DNA of 64,000 nt from Chionis minor (taxonomy: Eukaryota > Chordata > Aves > Charadriiformes > Chionididae): positions 496,001 through 560,000 of the forward strand of contig VZSF01008968.1 in assembly GCA_013398295.1 (NCBI GenBank). Direction: 5' to 3'. Both the position numbers and the translations under genes were made by a program. Each line of letters begins with the position of its first letter. Position 1 is the stretch's first letter. Shown here one piece after another: positions 1 through 10,664 of the stretch. Under the pieces are notes generated by a model that was given only the letters and a program-made list of their open reading frames with translations, did not search any database and was not told the DNA's origin.

Positions 1-290
1 GAGATGGTGGTAGGGGAATACTCAAGAGTTGCAAATCACCATGCTGAATCTGCCATCTCAGACAAGCTGGACAAATCTGAGCCTGTAGGTCAGGACAGGC
101 AGCCACCAAGTCTCCTGGGTGTTACAGTGCAGAGAAGCTTGGTCAGTCATGGGTCAGCCATATGGGTTTTTACAGGGCTCAGCACAAAAGGCAGTGTGAG
201 GTGGCTCATACCATCAACAGGCCACTGTGACAGTGTGATTGCTGTTACTACAATTCCGTTGTGATTTTAGTATGTTGCTCTGCTAAATCA
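1..290. other. Unassigned sequence left of CR1
   Basis: No gene or repeat family was recognised in this stretch. It precedes the 3' tail of the minus-strand CR1 element and is probably SPIN1 intron 2. Confidence 0.4.
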
Positions 291-1345
291 GAATCACAGA
301 GTCATAGAATCACAGAATGTTGGGGGTTGGAAGGAACCTCGGGAGACCATCTGGTCCAACCCCCCTGCCAGAGCAGGTCCGCCTACAGCAGGTTGCACAG
401 GATGGCGTCCAGGCGGGTTTTGAATGTCTCTAGACTCCACGACCTCTCTGGGCAGCTGGTTCCAGTGCTCTGCCACCCTCAAAGGAAAGAAGTTCCTCCT
501 CATGTTCAGATGGAACTTCCTATGTTCAAGTTTGTGCCCGTTACCTCTTGTCCTATCACTGGGCACCACTGAAAAAAGACTGGCCCCCTCCTCCCAGCAC
601 CCTCCCTTGAAGTATTTGTCAACATTGATGAGATGCCCCCTCAGTCTTCTCTTCTCCAGACTAAAAAGACCCAACTCCCTCAGCCTGTCCTCCTTCGTAG
701 CCCTTTTGCTGTACCCTCTCCAGCAGTTCCCTGTCCTTCTTAGACTGGGGAGCCCAGAACTGGACACAGTACTCCAGATGCGGCCTCACCAGGGCAGAGT
801 AAAGGGGGAGGATGACCTCCCTCGACCTGCTTGCCACACTGTTCTTGATGAACCCCAAGATGCCATTGGCCTTCTTGGCCACAAGGGCACATTGCTGGCT
901 CATGGGCATCCTGTTGTCCACCAGGACTCCCAGGTCCCTCTCTGCACAGCTGCTTTCCAGCAGGTCAGCCCCCAACCTGGACTGCTGCATGGGGTTAATC
1001 CTCCCCAGGTGCAGGACACCACACTTGCCTTGGTTGAACTCAATCAGGTTTCTTGCTGCCCAACTCTCCAGCCTGTCCAAATCACGCTGAATGGCAGCAC
1101 AGCCTTCCGGGGTGTCAGTCACTCCCCCCCCCCNCCCCCCAGTTTTGTGTCATCAGCAAACTTTTGACGGTATGCTCCATCCCTTCATCCAGGTCATTGA
1201 TAAATACACTGAACAGGACTGGACCCAGTACTGAGCCCTGGGGAACACCACTAGTCACAGGCCTCCAACTAGACTCCACCCCACTGATCACAACCCTCTG
1301 AGACCTACCTGACAGCCAGTTTTCAATCCACCCCACTGTCCTTTT
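291..1345 (-). mobile_element. CR1 LINE, 5'-truncated, reverse transcriptase 3' half
   Basis: CR1 non-LTR retrotransposon on the minus strand. The 3' terminus is the cluster of CR1 tail repeats at 291-320 (complement of ATTCTATGAT/TTCTGTG). Reading leftwards from about 1336, translation gives the CR1 reverse-transcriptase block with [11 protein letters not shown] and FINDLDEG, then a C-terminal block with [17 protein letters not shown] and [15 protein letters not shown]. The catalytic FADD tetrad can still be read in the nucleotides near 1155-1166, but a frame change just upstream separates it from the preceding block. A single N at 1134 sits in a long C run, so part of the frame damage may be a base-calling problem. 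The element lacks the endonuclease region, which is typical 5' truncation. Confidence 0.93.
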
Positions 1346-4207
1346 TCACCTAACCTATACTTCCTGTTAGAGTGCTGGACTGACATGTGTAACTAATGTC
1401 TCTCGTGTATGTAGAAATGTGGCCAGAATTTCAACTATGGATGCTTAAATTCACACCTACAGCTAAATACTCAAGTCTCTCTATAGGTCTAAACAAACCA
1501 GTTCTTTCAAAGGTAACACCATGTGCATGTCTCAAACATAGATTTGAAATATATACATTGAAAACTTTCATGATAGTAGTGTCACATGAGAGCCAAGCAC
1601 TAAAAGTACCCTTAACCTTCAAAGTCTGCATAAATATTTTAGTCTTTGCATTTCCATGTGAAAAACTAAAGAGAACATCTACAAAGTTACCCAAATGGCA
1701 GAATTAAAATAATGCTACACCTTATGTTTACAACAATCAAACTTGTATAAAATCCTGAGGAAACCACATTTTGAGCTGTAATGACATCTGAAATCTCCAG
1801 GTTTCAAAAATTAAGCCTTACACACCAAGTACTAAAATAAAGGTCCTGTTTGTGATTTTTGACAGTTTTAAGACCAAATAACTAAACTGCACGCTTATAA
1901 GAACTATTAGATGAAAATTAAAAAACAGTATCACAAAAAACTTGATTAGAAACCCAAGTCTCTAGGCCTTGACTACAACCACTAAACAAGCTTTGTGATA
2001 ATATTGTCAGCTATGTCTTCCATACATGAGGTGGTTGTGTTTTATTAATACATAATATAATAAACCAAGTTTTATTAAAAACATGGTCATGTTTTATTAA
2101 AAACAAAATACTTAGAAAAAGAAATCTTTTCTTATAAGAGGAACCACATCATCAGGACATGACCACATGCATTTTATGTTTTACATTACTGGCTGATGAG
2201 ACAAAGTACGATTTTGGATAAATCACCTCAATTAGGTAAACACACTAGAGAAATAAGACCCACATATTCTGCAGAATGTTTCAGCACAAAACTTGCCTTC
2301 TGTCCTCTGCTTAATGACTCTGAACCCGTGCATAAGGCGGCAATCGCTAAGCGTTTAGTCTTCCAAAGTGAAAATAGCAACTCTAGATACACACAGGAAG
2401 ATTTACTACAAAAGCTGCAATAAACACAAAGGAGAAGCTATGCAGATCTCTGGGAATGGGTGTTTGCTGTGTTCACTAACTTCTCACCTTGGTAACCTCA
2501 TATTGTTGATAGGATTCAACTTGATCATTTATGTAGTGAGTTCTAAAGCAAAGCCAACTAGGATGACTAAGCACTGCTCAGCTTCTTGTGTCAGAGAGTA
2601 CCTTAAGACAGCTCCCAGTGACATTTGGATGTTTAATATAACAAGCTTTCAAGAAGATACTAAGTATTTGAAAATCCTAAGACAAACCTACTCTCGTACC
2701 AACTACAAGCCAGAATTCACCTTTGTATTTCTGCACGCGCTGAATTCAGTAATGTCTCAAGCAAATGCAAACTCCTTTTAAAAATACCTCACGTTACTCT
2801 ATTGAATTGTGTAGTACTTCACTTGGCTAGACAGCAGCAGAAATCGTAGCAAGAGTTCACTGAATCATGGATGTTTCTTGTCACCTACAACAGCTCTAAA
2901 TAGGGGGATAGAACAGCACAGAATCCTTGTATTTAGCATATTCTAGTAACCTTCTGTTAGTAGGTTACATAACCTAGTAACAAGGTCAAAATCAGAATTA
3001 TCTGCTAATCTGCCTGCTTGAATCTTTCTTTGACTAGGAAAATTCCTTCAGCAATAGTTTTTCCACTGCTGCTGGAAAGCTGCAGGAGCTGTACACGCTA
3101 TTCATAAGGCCAAAGTTTAATAATATCCAGAGACTGGAGTCGTATCTAAACTTGGGGGAGGAAGATGGCACTGAGAGAAGGAAGTGTTCAAGATGTCAGC
3201 AGTACCACTTTATCATTTACCACTCAGGACAGCATCTTCCTTTCTGCTAACAGGATATACTCACGTAATACACCTATAATGCTTGCAATCTTCAGTGAGG
3301 ATTTTAAAATCAAGACAATTAAAGAAGCCAACCGAAGCTGCTCATGCACGTGTAACAGTAAGACAGCTTCATGTAGCAGCTGCATTGTTGAACACACATA
3401 CACCACACCCACAGATTTCACAGCCTGCTCTGCTTTCAGACACCAAAATACAAGAATTATATCCAGGTAAAATGGTAGTAACACACCAGAAAGTTTTCAA
3501 GCTGCTCTTTCTCCCATTTATTATTGGAAGCATCTAAAACAAAGTAATGCTCTAAAGCAACTGCTAAAAGCATTATAGATGTTATTTCTAAAAATGGTAA
3601 TAATAAAATCAAGCAAATGCAGTTTTATACCTTAGGACCATGTATTACATAATGCTGTAACACTCAAACTTGCATTGATAAAATGCACACTCTTCTGTTT
3701 AACAGCAGAATGTGAAAGACCATTTCCCTAACAGGAATTTATGCTGAAGTCTAGTGAAGGCAAAAAAAGACAGTATGTTCCAACAGACATGAGCACCAGT
3801 AGTAAAAATACAAAAAGTATGCTGAACAGCCCCTGTCACACAGAGGAATAGCTATGGACCCTAAAGCACCTCTTCAACTATTATCTTCTCCTTGCAACAT
3901 ATCACCTGACCCATGCCGAGATAAAGCATTTGTTTCAAACAGCTAATGTGAGATAGTCTTTGCATGGCTGCAAAAACTAATCCTTTGAAGTGATAAAACC
4001 CATTTTAACCAATTCACAATAAAAATATTTAGAAATGCTGTTCAGGTTTTCTTCTCCCTACAGGAATTAAGAAATTAATTGGAAATATTAAAATTCTTCT
4101 AACGTGAGGATATCTTATGTCCTCTGTATTTTGCTTTTTGTGCATGATTAAAGGAAGAAGTAAAGCTACAACAAAATAAAACAAACATGAAACTTATATT
4201 TATATGG
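1346..4207. other. AT-rich intronic sequence, no feature recognised
   Basis: About 2.9 kb of AT-rich DNA with many stops in all frames. Short open frames such as 2368-2781 (+) and 3165-3470 (+) show no family motif and no paired splice signals. I see no gene, RNA or repeat family here. Confidence 0.5.
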
Positions 4208-4742
4208 TGTCATGGTCTAACCCCAGCTAGCAACCAAACACCACACAGGCGCTCGCTCATTCCCCTGAAGGATGGGGGGTGGGGGTAGGGGTGGGGAGAG
4301 AACTAGAAGCATGAAATAAGAACAGTTAAATAATTGACACAAAACACTAATACTACTAATTGTAATGAAAAGGAAAATAACAACAAGAGAGAGAAATAAA
4401 AAACAAGCAAGACGTGATGCAAATGAAAAACAGTCGCTCACCAACAACCGACTGAACTGATGCCCAGTGCCCCCTCTGGCTAACTTTCCCTCTAGTTTTG
4501 TTGCTGAACACAACGTCATACATGGAATATGCCTTTGACCAGTTACTTCTTGTGTTCCCCCAGCCTACCTGCTGGTGGGGCAGTGTGAGGCGCAGAAAAG
4601 GCCTTGATGCTGTGTAAGCACTGCTCAGCAATAGCTAAAACATCGCTGTGTTACCAATACTTTTTCCAGCACAAATCAGAAATGTAGCCCCATACTAGCT
4701 ACTATGAAGAAAATTAACTCTAAGCCAGCCCAAACCAGCACA
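4208..4742 (-). repeat. Type-A LTR, 3' LTR of the provirus
   Basis: 535-bp LTR. Read on the plus strand it runs from TGTCATGGTCTAACC to AACCAGCACA, so it has TG...CA ends. It matches the 5' LTR at 14301-14548 in its outer parts: TTCCCCTGAAG, GAAAAGGAAAATAA, and the CTAGCTACTATxAAG block near the right end. The homologous parts are clearly diverged by eye, which suggests an old insertion. A purine-rich stretch lies immediately inside on the minus strand, as expected beside a 3' LTR. Confidence 0.82.
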
Positions 4743-5304
4743 TTCTCATTCCATACCACTTATGCCATGCTCAGGTCCCACACTATCCAACACATCCTCA
4801 TTAACCAATCCTCTCCCCCCCCCCCGTGATACAATGCACAGATTTAATTCCCTTATTCTATGGACTACTCCTGTGAAATGTCTGTAAGATGTCCATAAAT
4901 GTCCACTGAGACCATTTAGTCTAAAACTTTGGGCTCCATCTGTTATGGTGGTCACTCAGGACAGTATGCTGCATGGAGACACTGGGCACCAAAGCCAGCT
5001 TAGTTTGGGCCACTGCTACACTTGCACTGCTTCTTGTAAGGCTTGCTCTCCACTGCTTCAAAACATGCTACTGTAGTAGCTCCTGTAACATGCAACTAAA
5101 ATCATGAGTTACAATTTTAAGGTATGTCCATTACAATCTCTCCAGGCCTGGTCTCTGTGGGCCAGGTTATAGTTTTAACATTGTAATGAACACTACTTGC
5201 TCCAAGCCTGGATAGCCACAAGGGGCTCCTGCTATAGCAATTCCTGTAACATAAAACTCCAATCATGCATTATTTTCACACAGGGTTAAATCACCATAAT
5301 GTAG
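4743..5304 (-). mobile_element. Type-A provirus 3' untranslated remnant
   Basis: Sequence between the type-A 3' LTR and the type-B LTR. It shares landmarks with 5948-6350, namely CTTTGGGCTCCATCTGT (about 4928 and 6122) and the CCATAC...CAGGTC motif next to each LTR. The two stretches are therefore paralogous proviral 3' ends rather than one continuous sequence. A C run at about 4817-4827 is low complexity. Confidence 0.6.
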
Positions 5305-5947
5305 TGTTGTGGTTTAGTCCCAGCCAGCAACAAAGACCCACGCTTGCTCTAGCTGGGGTGGAGAGGAGAATTTGAAGAAAAAGGCAAAACTCGTGGGTTG
5401 GGATAAAGACAGTTTAACAGAACAGCAAAGGAAGAGCAAAACAATAACAATACCGACAAACAAATAAACAAAAACAACTAATGCACAATTTAACCACTCA
5501 CCAACCAGAACCCAAATTTCCCAGCCTGCTCCTGAGCAGCAATTCCTGTCTGTGTGCCTCCTGCCCCCGCCACTGGGCATGACATCACATGGTATGGGAT
5601 AGCTCTTTGGTGAATTTTGGTGAGCAGTCTGGGCTGTGTCCTGTCCCAGCTTCCTGTGAAAATTAAGCCTATCCCTGCTGGAACCAGGACANCAAAACAA
5701 TAACAATACCGACAAACAAATAAACAAAAACAACTAATGCACAATTTAACCACTCACCAACCAGAACCCAAATTTCCCAGCCTGCTCCTGAGCAGCAATT
5801 CCTGTCTGTGTGCCTCCTGCCCCCGCCACTGGGCATGACATCACATGGTATGGGATAGCTCTTTGGTGAATTTTGGTGAGCAGTCTGGGCTGTGTCCTGT
5901 CCCAGCTTCCTGTGAAAATTAAGCCTATCCCTGCTGGAACCAGGACA
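5305..5947 (-). repeat. Type-B LTR, with assembly duplication around N
   Basis: On the plus strand it runs from TGTTGTGGTTTAGTCCC to GGAACCAGGACA. The complement of 5948-5965 holds a purine-rich tract ending directly at the LTR, so this is a 3' LTR still attached to its provirus, not a solo LTR. The flanks TGTAG and TTATC do not match. Bases 5437-5691 recur as 5693-5947 across the single N at 5692. Collapsed, the LTR would be about 387 bp, close to the 358-bp relative at 61545-61902. Confidence 0.8.
5437..5947. repeat. Probable false tandem duplication at single-N join
   Basis: A 255-bp block (5437-5691) is repeated as 5693-5947 with only N at 5692 between. The copies look identical. This is best explained by two overlapping contigs placed end to end, not by biological duplication. 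Confidence 0.85.
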
Positions 5948-6549
5948 TTATCCACCCCTTATTCTATACCATATATATTATGCCCAGGTCTTACAGTTTC
6001 CAATTAGTACCCACCACTTTTCACTGTGTGATAGCTCTCTCTCTCTCTCCATACAGGTATCATTCCCTTAAGTCTATGGGCCATTCCTCTAAAATGTCTA
6101 TTGAATTAATCTAATCCATGACTTTGGGCTCCATCTGTCAAAACAGTCTCTCAGGGCAGGTGAGGTGGTGTGCGATGTTGGGTTGCTGCATGCTGTACCT
6201 GGAGCTCACAGCTGGTGTATCTGGCATGGCCCATGCCCACCTTCTACAGGTTGAAGGTGTTGATCTCAAGGAAGTTGCTGGGTGCCAGTTGCTGAAGCCA
6301 GTGCTAGTCCCATCACCTCTGCACTTTACTCTGTTTTCAAAGTTAATTCTTTATTAGTTTGGGTGAATCTTACCGTAGTACCACTGATAAAGCATATAGC
6401 AATTGTAGTAGTGATGACACAAAGTGGCAGGCTTAATTAGCAATTAACATACAATTTTATTTATTGGCTATTCTCACCCAAGATCAGATTCTCATGAAGT
6501 ACACATCAGACTTCCCCATCCTTCCACATCTCCCACCAAGTGCACCCAG
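5948..6549 (-). mobile_element. Proviral 3' region after integrase, no env seen
   Basis: Between integrase and the type-B LTR on the minus strand. No envelope-like open frame, signal peptide or transmembrane segment was seen, which fits ERVL elements, as these normally lack env. The end next to the LTR is purine-rich on the minus strand (complement of 5948-5965). A short CT repeat lies near 6034-6050. Confidence 0.55.
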
Positions 6550-7420
6550 GTCCCTGAGCAAAAGCAATCCCTTGGATGGGTTTGCCTTTGCCTGAGGCAG
6601 GACTAAGTTTGCCTGAGGCAGGACTAACCCAGACTATCTTCCCCAGCATATTCTTCATGTGCAGTACAGGGACTTTATCCCCTTCTAAAGTACGTGGAAG
6701 TTTTGATTGGATAGCGACAGCTCAATTGCTAGATACCCTCGTGTTGACTAGCCAAGTAGTGTTTGCTAAATGTGTATCCCAATGTCTTAAGGTCCCACCA
6801 CCCAGGGCTCTGTGTAGTTTTTAGCAGCCCATTGTATTGTTTAATCTTCCCAGAAACTGTTGCATGGCAGGGGCTGTGATATATCCACTCTTTGGCCCAT
6901 GTGTCTATGAGATTCTTGTGAAAATGAGTCCCATTGTCCGACTCAATTCTTTCTGGGGTGCCATGTCATCATAAACCTTCCTTTAAAGTCCCAGGATAGT
7001 GTTCCAGGTGGTTGCATGGGGCACAGGGTATGTTTCCAGCCAGCTGGTGGTTCCTTCTGCCATTGTGAGCACATGGTACTTCCCTTGGCAGGTTTGTGGG
7101 AGTGTGATACAGTCAACTCGCCAAGCCTCCCGATATTTGCATTTCAGCCTTTGTCCTCCATACCAGACAAGTTTTCACTGCTTGACTACAGCGCGTTTCA
7201 CATGCATGGATAAAACTGTGCAATAGTGTCTATGGTCAACTCCAGCCCTTGCTCACAAGCCCAGCAATATGTTGCCATATGCTATAGCCCGGCTATATAT
7301 TGCACCTCTTCCTCGATAGCCTGAGGTGTCACTGGCCCATCGAGCTATAAATAATTCACCCTTATGTTGCCAGTCCAGATCCACCTGAGCCACTTCAAAC
7401 TTAGCCTGATGCACCTGCTG
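6550..7420 (-). pseudogene. Retroviral integrase remnant (ERVL-like pol)
   Basis: Minus-strand remnant of the integrase, which joins viral DNA to the host genome. The catalytic core is seen as ESDNGTHF (about 6919-6948), followed 32 residues after its Asp by GKIKQYNGLL. The position that holds catalytic Glu in the DDE family is Lys here (codon 6840-6842). The upstream N-terminal part follows the RNase H end near 7400, where ARWASDTSGY is seen. A stop interrupts the frame near 7090-7100. A 21-bp tandem duplication lies at 6587-6628. The enzyme is almost certainly dead. The family is inferred from motif order and from recognising the sequence style. Confidence 0.75.
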
Positions 7421-7990
7421 GTTGTTTTGATGTTCCTCAGTGGCCTGACTATTAGGTATATAGCCATCTACATGATGTACCTTTACAACATGCCAGGTAG
7501 CCAGGTAGCAATATCTTGTCACAACGAGGTAGACAAAAAGGGTTTACCTCTTCACTGCCAGTTGCTCTGCTTCTATTCCTGTAACCACCCTCACAGGGCG
7601 TTTGCCACCATCCATAAGTCAGTACAGAGCTAGAATATGACCACTTTTCTTGACCCACATCATCTAAAGCCAGCTGGACGGCTTCCACTTACACAAACTG
7701 GCTCCTTCACCTTCTCCTTCAGCAGTTTCTGCGACTTGCCATATACAATTCCACATAGTAGCCTTCCACCTCCAATACTTTCCCACAATCCAACAGGACC
7801 CATCAGCGAACAGGGCATGTTTCTTCTCATTTCTGGCAGTTTATTATACAGTGGGTCCTCTTCAGCATGCATCACCTCCTCCTCTGGCAATATTCCAAAG
7901 CCTTTGCCTTCTGGCCGGTCTATGATGACTTCCAAGATGCCTGGGCAACTAGGTTTTCCCATTAGAGCTTGTTATATGGGCAGTGTGACC
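7400..7990 (-). pseudogene. Retroviral RNase H remnant
   Basis: Minus-strand stretch between reverse transcriptase and integrase. Overlapping broken frames show an ALFTDGS-like start region near 7800, a QLALDD helix near 7665-7685, and a VHHVDGYIPNS end near 7440-7475. Recurrent frame changes split the domain into pieces of fewer than 100 codons. The assignment rests on its position in pol and these motifs. Confidence 0.6.
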
Positions 7991-7999
7991 CACTTACTC

Positions 8000-8820
8000 C
8001 ATGTAGCATCAGTTCCATGATGTGTAGAGGAGACTCTCCCTTTGAACATCCAGCCCAGCAGCAGCAGTTGGGTTGCGAAGAGGAGCTGTGCTTCCTGTAC
8101 CAAATGCTTCCAAAGCAGCTCAAATCCCTTCATATGCTGTCAGTATCTTTTTCGGTTAGAGTATAGTGGGCTTCCAATCCCCTGTATCCTTGACTCCAAA
8201 ACCCTAGAGTTCGACCTCGAGTCTCCTCTGGTGCTTTCTGCCACCACGGGCTCCAGGTACGGCCATTATCCCCAGCTGCAGTGTACAGAATGTTTTTAAC
8301 ATCTTGCTCTGCCTGGACTGCCTCAAGGACTACTGCATGAACTATTTCTAGTTTAACTCATTTGAAGGATTGCACTTGCTCAGGACCCAATTTAAAATTG
8401 TTCTTCCAGATCACTTGATATAGAGGGCTCACAATCAGACTATAATTTGGAATATGCATCCTCCAAAAACTCACACAACACCTAAAAAAGCTTGTGCTTC
8501 CTTCTTGCTAGTTGTTGGAGACACAGCAGCTATTCTGTTGATCGCATCCTATCAGGACCTGACAGCATCCATCGTACCATTTTACTCCGAGAAACTGCAC
8601 CTCCTGTGCAAGGCCCTTGATCTTACTTCATTTTATGGCAAAACCTGCTTTCAGAAGGATTTTAACTATTTTATTCCCTTTCTCAAAAACTTCTTCTGCT
8701 GTGTTGCCCCATAGGATGATGTCATTAATGTACTCTAGATGTTCTGGAGCTTCACCCTGTTCCAGTGCAATCTGGATCAGTCCATGGCAGATGGCAGAGC
8801 TGAGTTACCCTCTCCCAAGG
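8000..8820 (-). pseudogene. Retroviral reverse transcriptase remnant, YIND active site
   Basis: Minus-strand reverse transcriptase region. The active-site segment reads YINDIILWGNTAEEVFEKGN. The usual Y-x-D-D motif is present as YIND (8721-8732), with Asn replacing the first catalytic Asp. Stops and frame changes lie downstream on the minus strand, so no intact polymerase is encoded. It follows directly on the protease segment (8805-9098). The domain call is secure from the motif, while the exact ends are approximate. Confidence 0.8.
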
Positions 8821-9098
8821 TAGTCGATGCTAAGGATGCACAGGGTCTCTGGGCCAGTCACGATGGGTTGCTTTTGCCACTCGTGCACAGTTAGGCTCAC
8901 TTCAGTTTCCAATACAGTTAACTGTTGGGATCCCCCTGTCACTCCAGAAATACAAATGCGTTTTGTCCCTTTATAGCTTGATGGTATTAGGGTGCACTGT
9001 GCACGTTTTGTCCCTTTATAGCTTGATGGTATTAGGGTGCACTGTGCATTAGTGTCCACTACAGCCTTACACTCTTGTTGATCTGATGTGCCAAGCAA
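8805..9098 (-). pseudogene. Retroviral aspartic protease remnant with duplicated segment
   Basis: An open stretch of about 97 codons on the minus strand. The catalytic-triad region reads VDTNAQCTLIPS (retroviral proteases normally have D-T/S-G-A), so the Gly is replaced by Asn. The segment AQCTLIPSSYKGTKR occurs twice in tandem because of a perfect 45-bp duplication (8959-9003 and 9004-9048). It continues with SQQLTVLETEVSL and ends at the pol junction near 8805. The frame survives the duplication because 45 is a multiple of three. Confidence 0.75.
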
Positions 9099-9099
9099 T

Positions 9100-9633
9100 T
9101 AAAGTCACACAGTCCAACACACCCTGTCAGCCCTTTCCTTCACCTGGCTGGAGGCAGGGCCCCTCTAATCCTGGTCATAGTATTTGTCACTCACTTCTTG
9201 CATAAATGACTTAGAGGTACCATCAGGATGACCAGAAGTAAGATCAGTACAAGTAAGATCACTGTAAGTAAGACCAGTCTGGGAAACTGCCTTCTGGAAA
9301 CTGGAGTGTCACTTTTCCTGGAAGGATCCCCTTCTGTGATTATTCTTCCTTGCAACTCAGGTACTCATATGCCTCTAGGGTTGAGGTAAGTTGTCCGTCC
9401 CACTTCCTCACGTCCTCTCTGTGGTCATGCAGCTAAAAGCACAGGGTGCCTTGTGGTGTGTACCCTCTATATCCTCTCTCTTGAGCAGAGAAATGCTTAC
9501 TCCCACTAGCCGAGGTAGTGGCCTGTGCAGGTTGGGAGTAGGACATACTGTCTTTGAGTTGCTGGACCTTCTGGGCCAGTTTCTCCACAGCCGAGGTGAG
9601 GGGGGAAGAGGGACTTTCTTTGTATTGCTTTAG
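9100..9633 (-). mobile_element. Proviral gag-pol junction region, degraded
   Basis: Sequence between the last gag-like frame and the protease. Frames are broken and no zinc-knuckle was clearly seen. It contains three 15-bp direct repeats (9237-9281) starting AGTAAGA. Confidence 0.45.
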
Positions 9634-9991
9634 TCAGCCAGCAAATTCATCCACTGTTGGTCCCTCATCACCTTTCCATTCCATCACTGCCAAGGAGTTG
9701 GTATATGATGATAGTGTGCTCTGTAAAAACTTGCGCCACATAGGCCTTGTGCACTGGAGTTCATCAGGATCTGTGGGTAATGGCATGTTGTCCAGGTCAT
9801 AATAAACCGTCTCCTGCATGGCTAATTCCCTCAGGTACTGGATATGTCTCACTCTGTGGTGATCCATGTACCTGGATGACACACATCATCTTCACTGAAC
9901 AGGTAACTTCCCTTAATGCCTGACAGGAGTTACCTCCAGAGACTGAGGGCTTGTGTCTTTTTCCCCCAATAGCCTTGTCAATGCCCCCTTC
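9634..9991 (-). pseudogene. Gag-like remnant, downstream half
   Basis: Minus-strand frame containing VRHIQYLRELAMQETVYYD and WRKFLQSTLSSYTNSLAVM, ending in GPTVDEFAG. The composition and its position before the protease suggest the retroviral capsid region of gag. The upstream part was split away by solo LTR E, inserted at 9997. The gag call is by position and resemblance. No major homology region motif was confirmed. Confidence 0.55.
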
Positions 9992-9996
9992 CCTAG

Positions 9997-10664
9997 TGTC
10001 CTGGTTTGAGCAACACAGGATAAATTTATTTTCTAATACTTGGGAAAACTGTACTTTTGGAAGACTCTAGTGTCTGAATTTCTGAAAATATTTACTTCAT
10101 AGCCAGCTATGCTGTGTGGGTTTCAAGGTCTTAGTGCTTTCAAGCTCGCCAAGTGCAGAGATGAGGAGGAGCAAGACCTGGGCACTTGACGCAAGCTGGC
10201 AAACAGCATTATTTCGTACCATGAATGCCACATTGAATATAAATTAGAAAGCTTGCTGCAAAGCTTGCTCTCCCTTGATGGCAGCAATTCAGAGGACTTC
10301 TTGCCTTCGTGCTGGACCCCTGAGTCCTTCCCTTCCTCCTGAAGCTGTAGTGCTTGCAGTGTCTGACATTTGCTGTCCACTGCTGGAAGTGCACACCTTC
10401 CTACTGATACAGTTGGCTGAGTATAATGTATATGTATATACATATGAGTATAATGAGTATATATGGGTATTGAGATCAATATTGGTTCTTCAGTGTTAGT
10501 ACTGTTAATTATCTAGTTCCATCCTATTATATTTGTTTATCTTTCAATCCCCAGGTTTCCTTGTTTCCTTCCCAACTCCCCTTCCTGGGTGGGGAGGAGT
10601 CATTGGGTGAAAGAATAATTGTCTAAGCAACAATAAATTGCTACAGGTTTCTCAAACCGTAACA
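9997..10664 (+). repeat. Solo LTR E inserted in gag, TSD CCTAG
   Basis: 668-bp element from TGTCCTGGTTTGAGC to CAAACCGTAACA, flanked by the perfect 5-bp direct repeat CCTAG (9992-9996 and 10665-10669). It has TG...CA ends and an AATAAA about 30 bp from the right end (10632-10637). Orientation is uncertain, because an AATAAA also lies near the left end on the complement. Plus is preferred because the start resembles the TGTCCTGGTT start of LTRs B and C. It separates two parts of a minus-strand gag-like region, so it arrived after the host provirus. Part of it (10275-10664) recurs at 12064-12453 through misassembly. Confidence 0.82.

Noticed and set aside
5948..6549. Envelope gene of the provirus
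   Set aside because: No open frame, signal peptide or membrane anchor between integrase and LTR.
7637..8299. Overlapping plus-strand frames of 65-127 codons
   Set aside because: Antisense shadows of the minus-strand reverse transcriptase and RNase H remnant.
9237..9281. CRISPR-like array from short direct repeats
   Set aside because: Three contiguous 15-bp units without spacers in a vertebrate retroelement.
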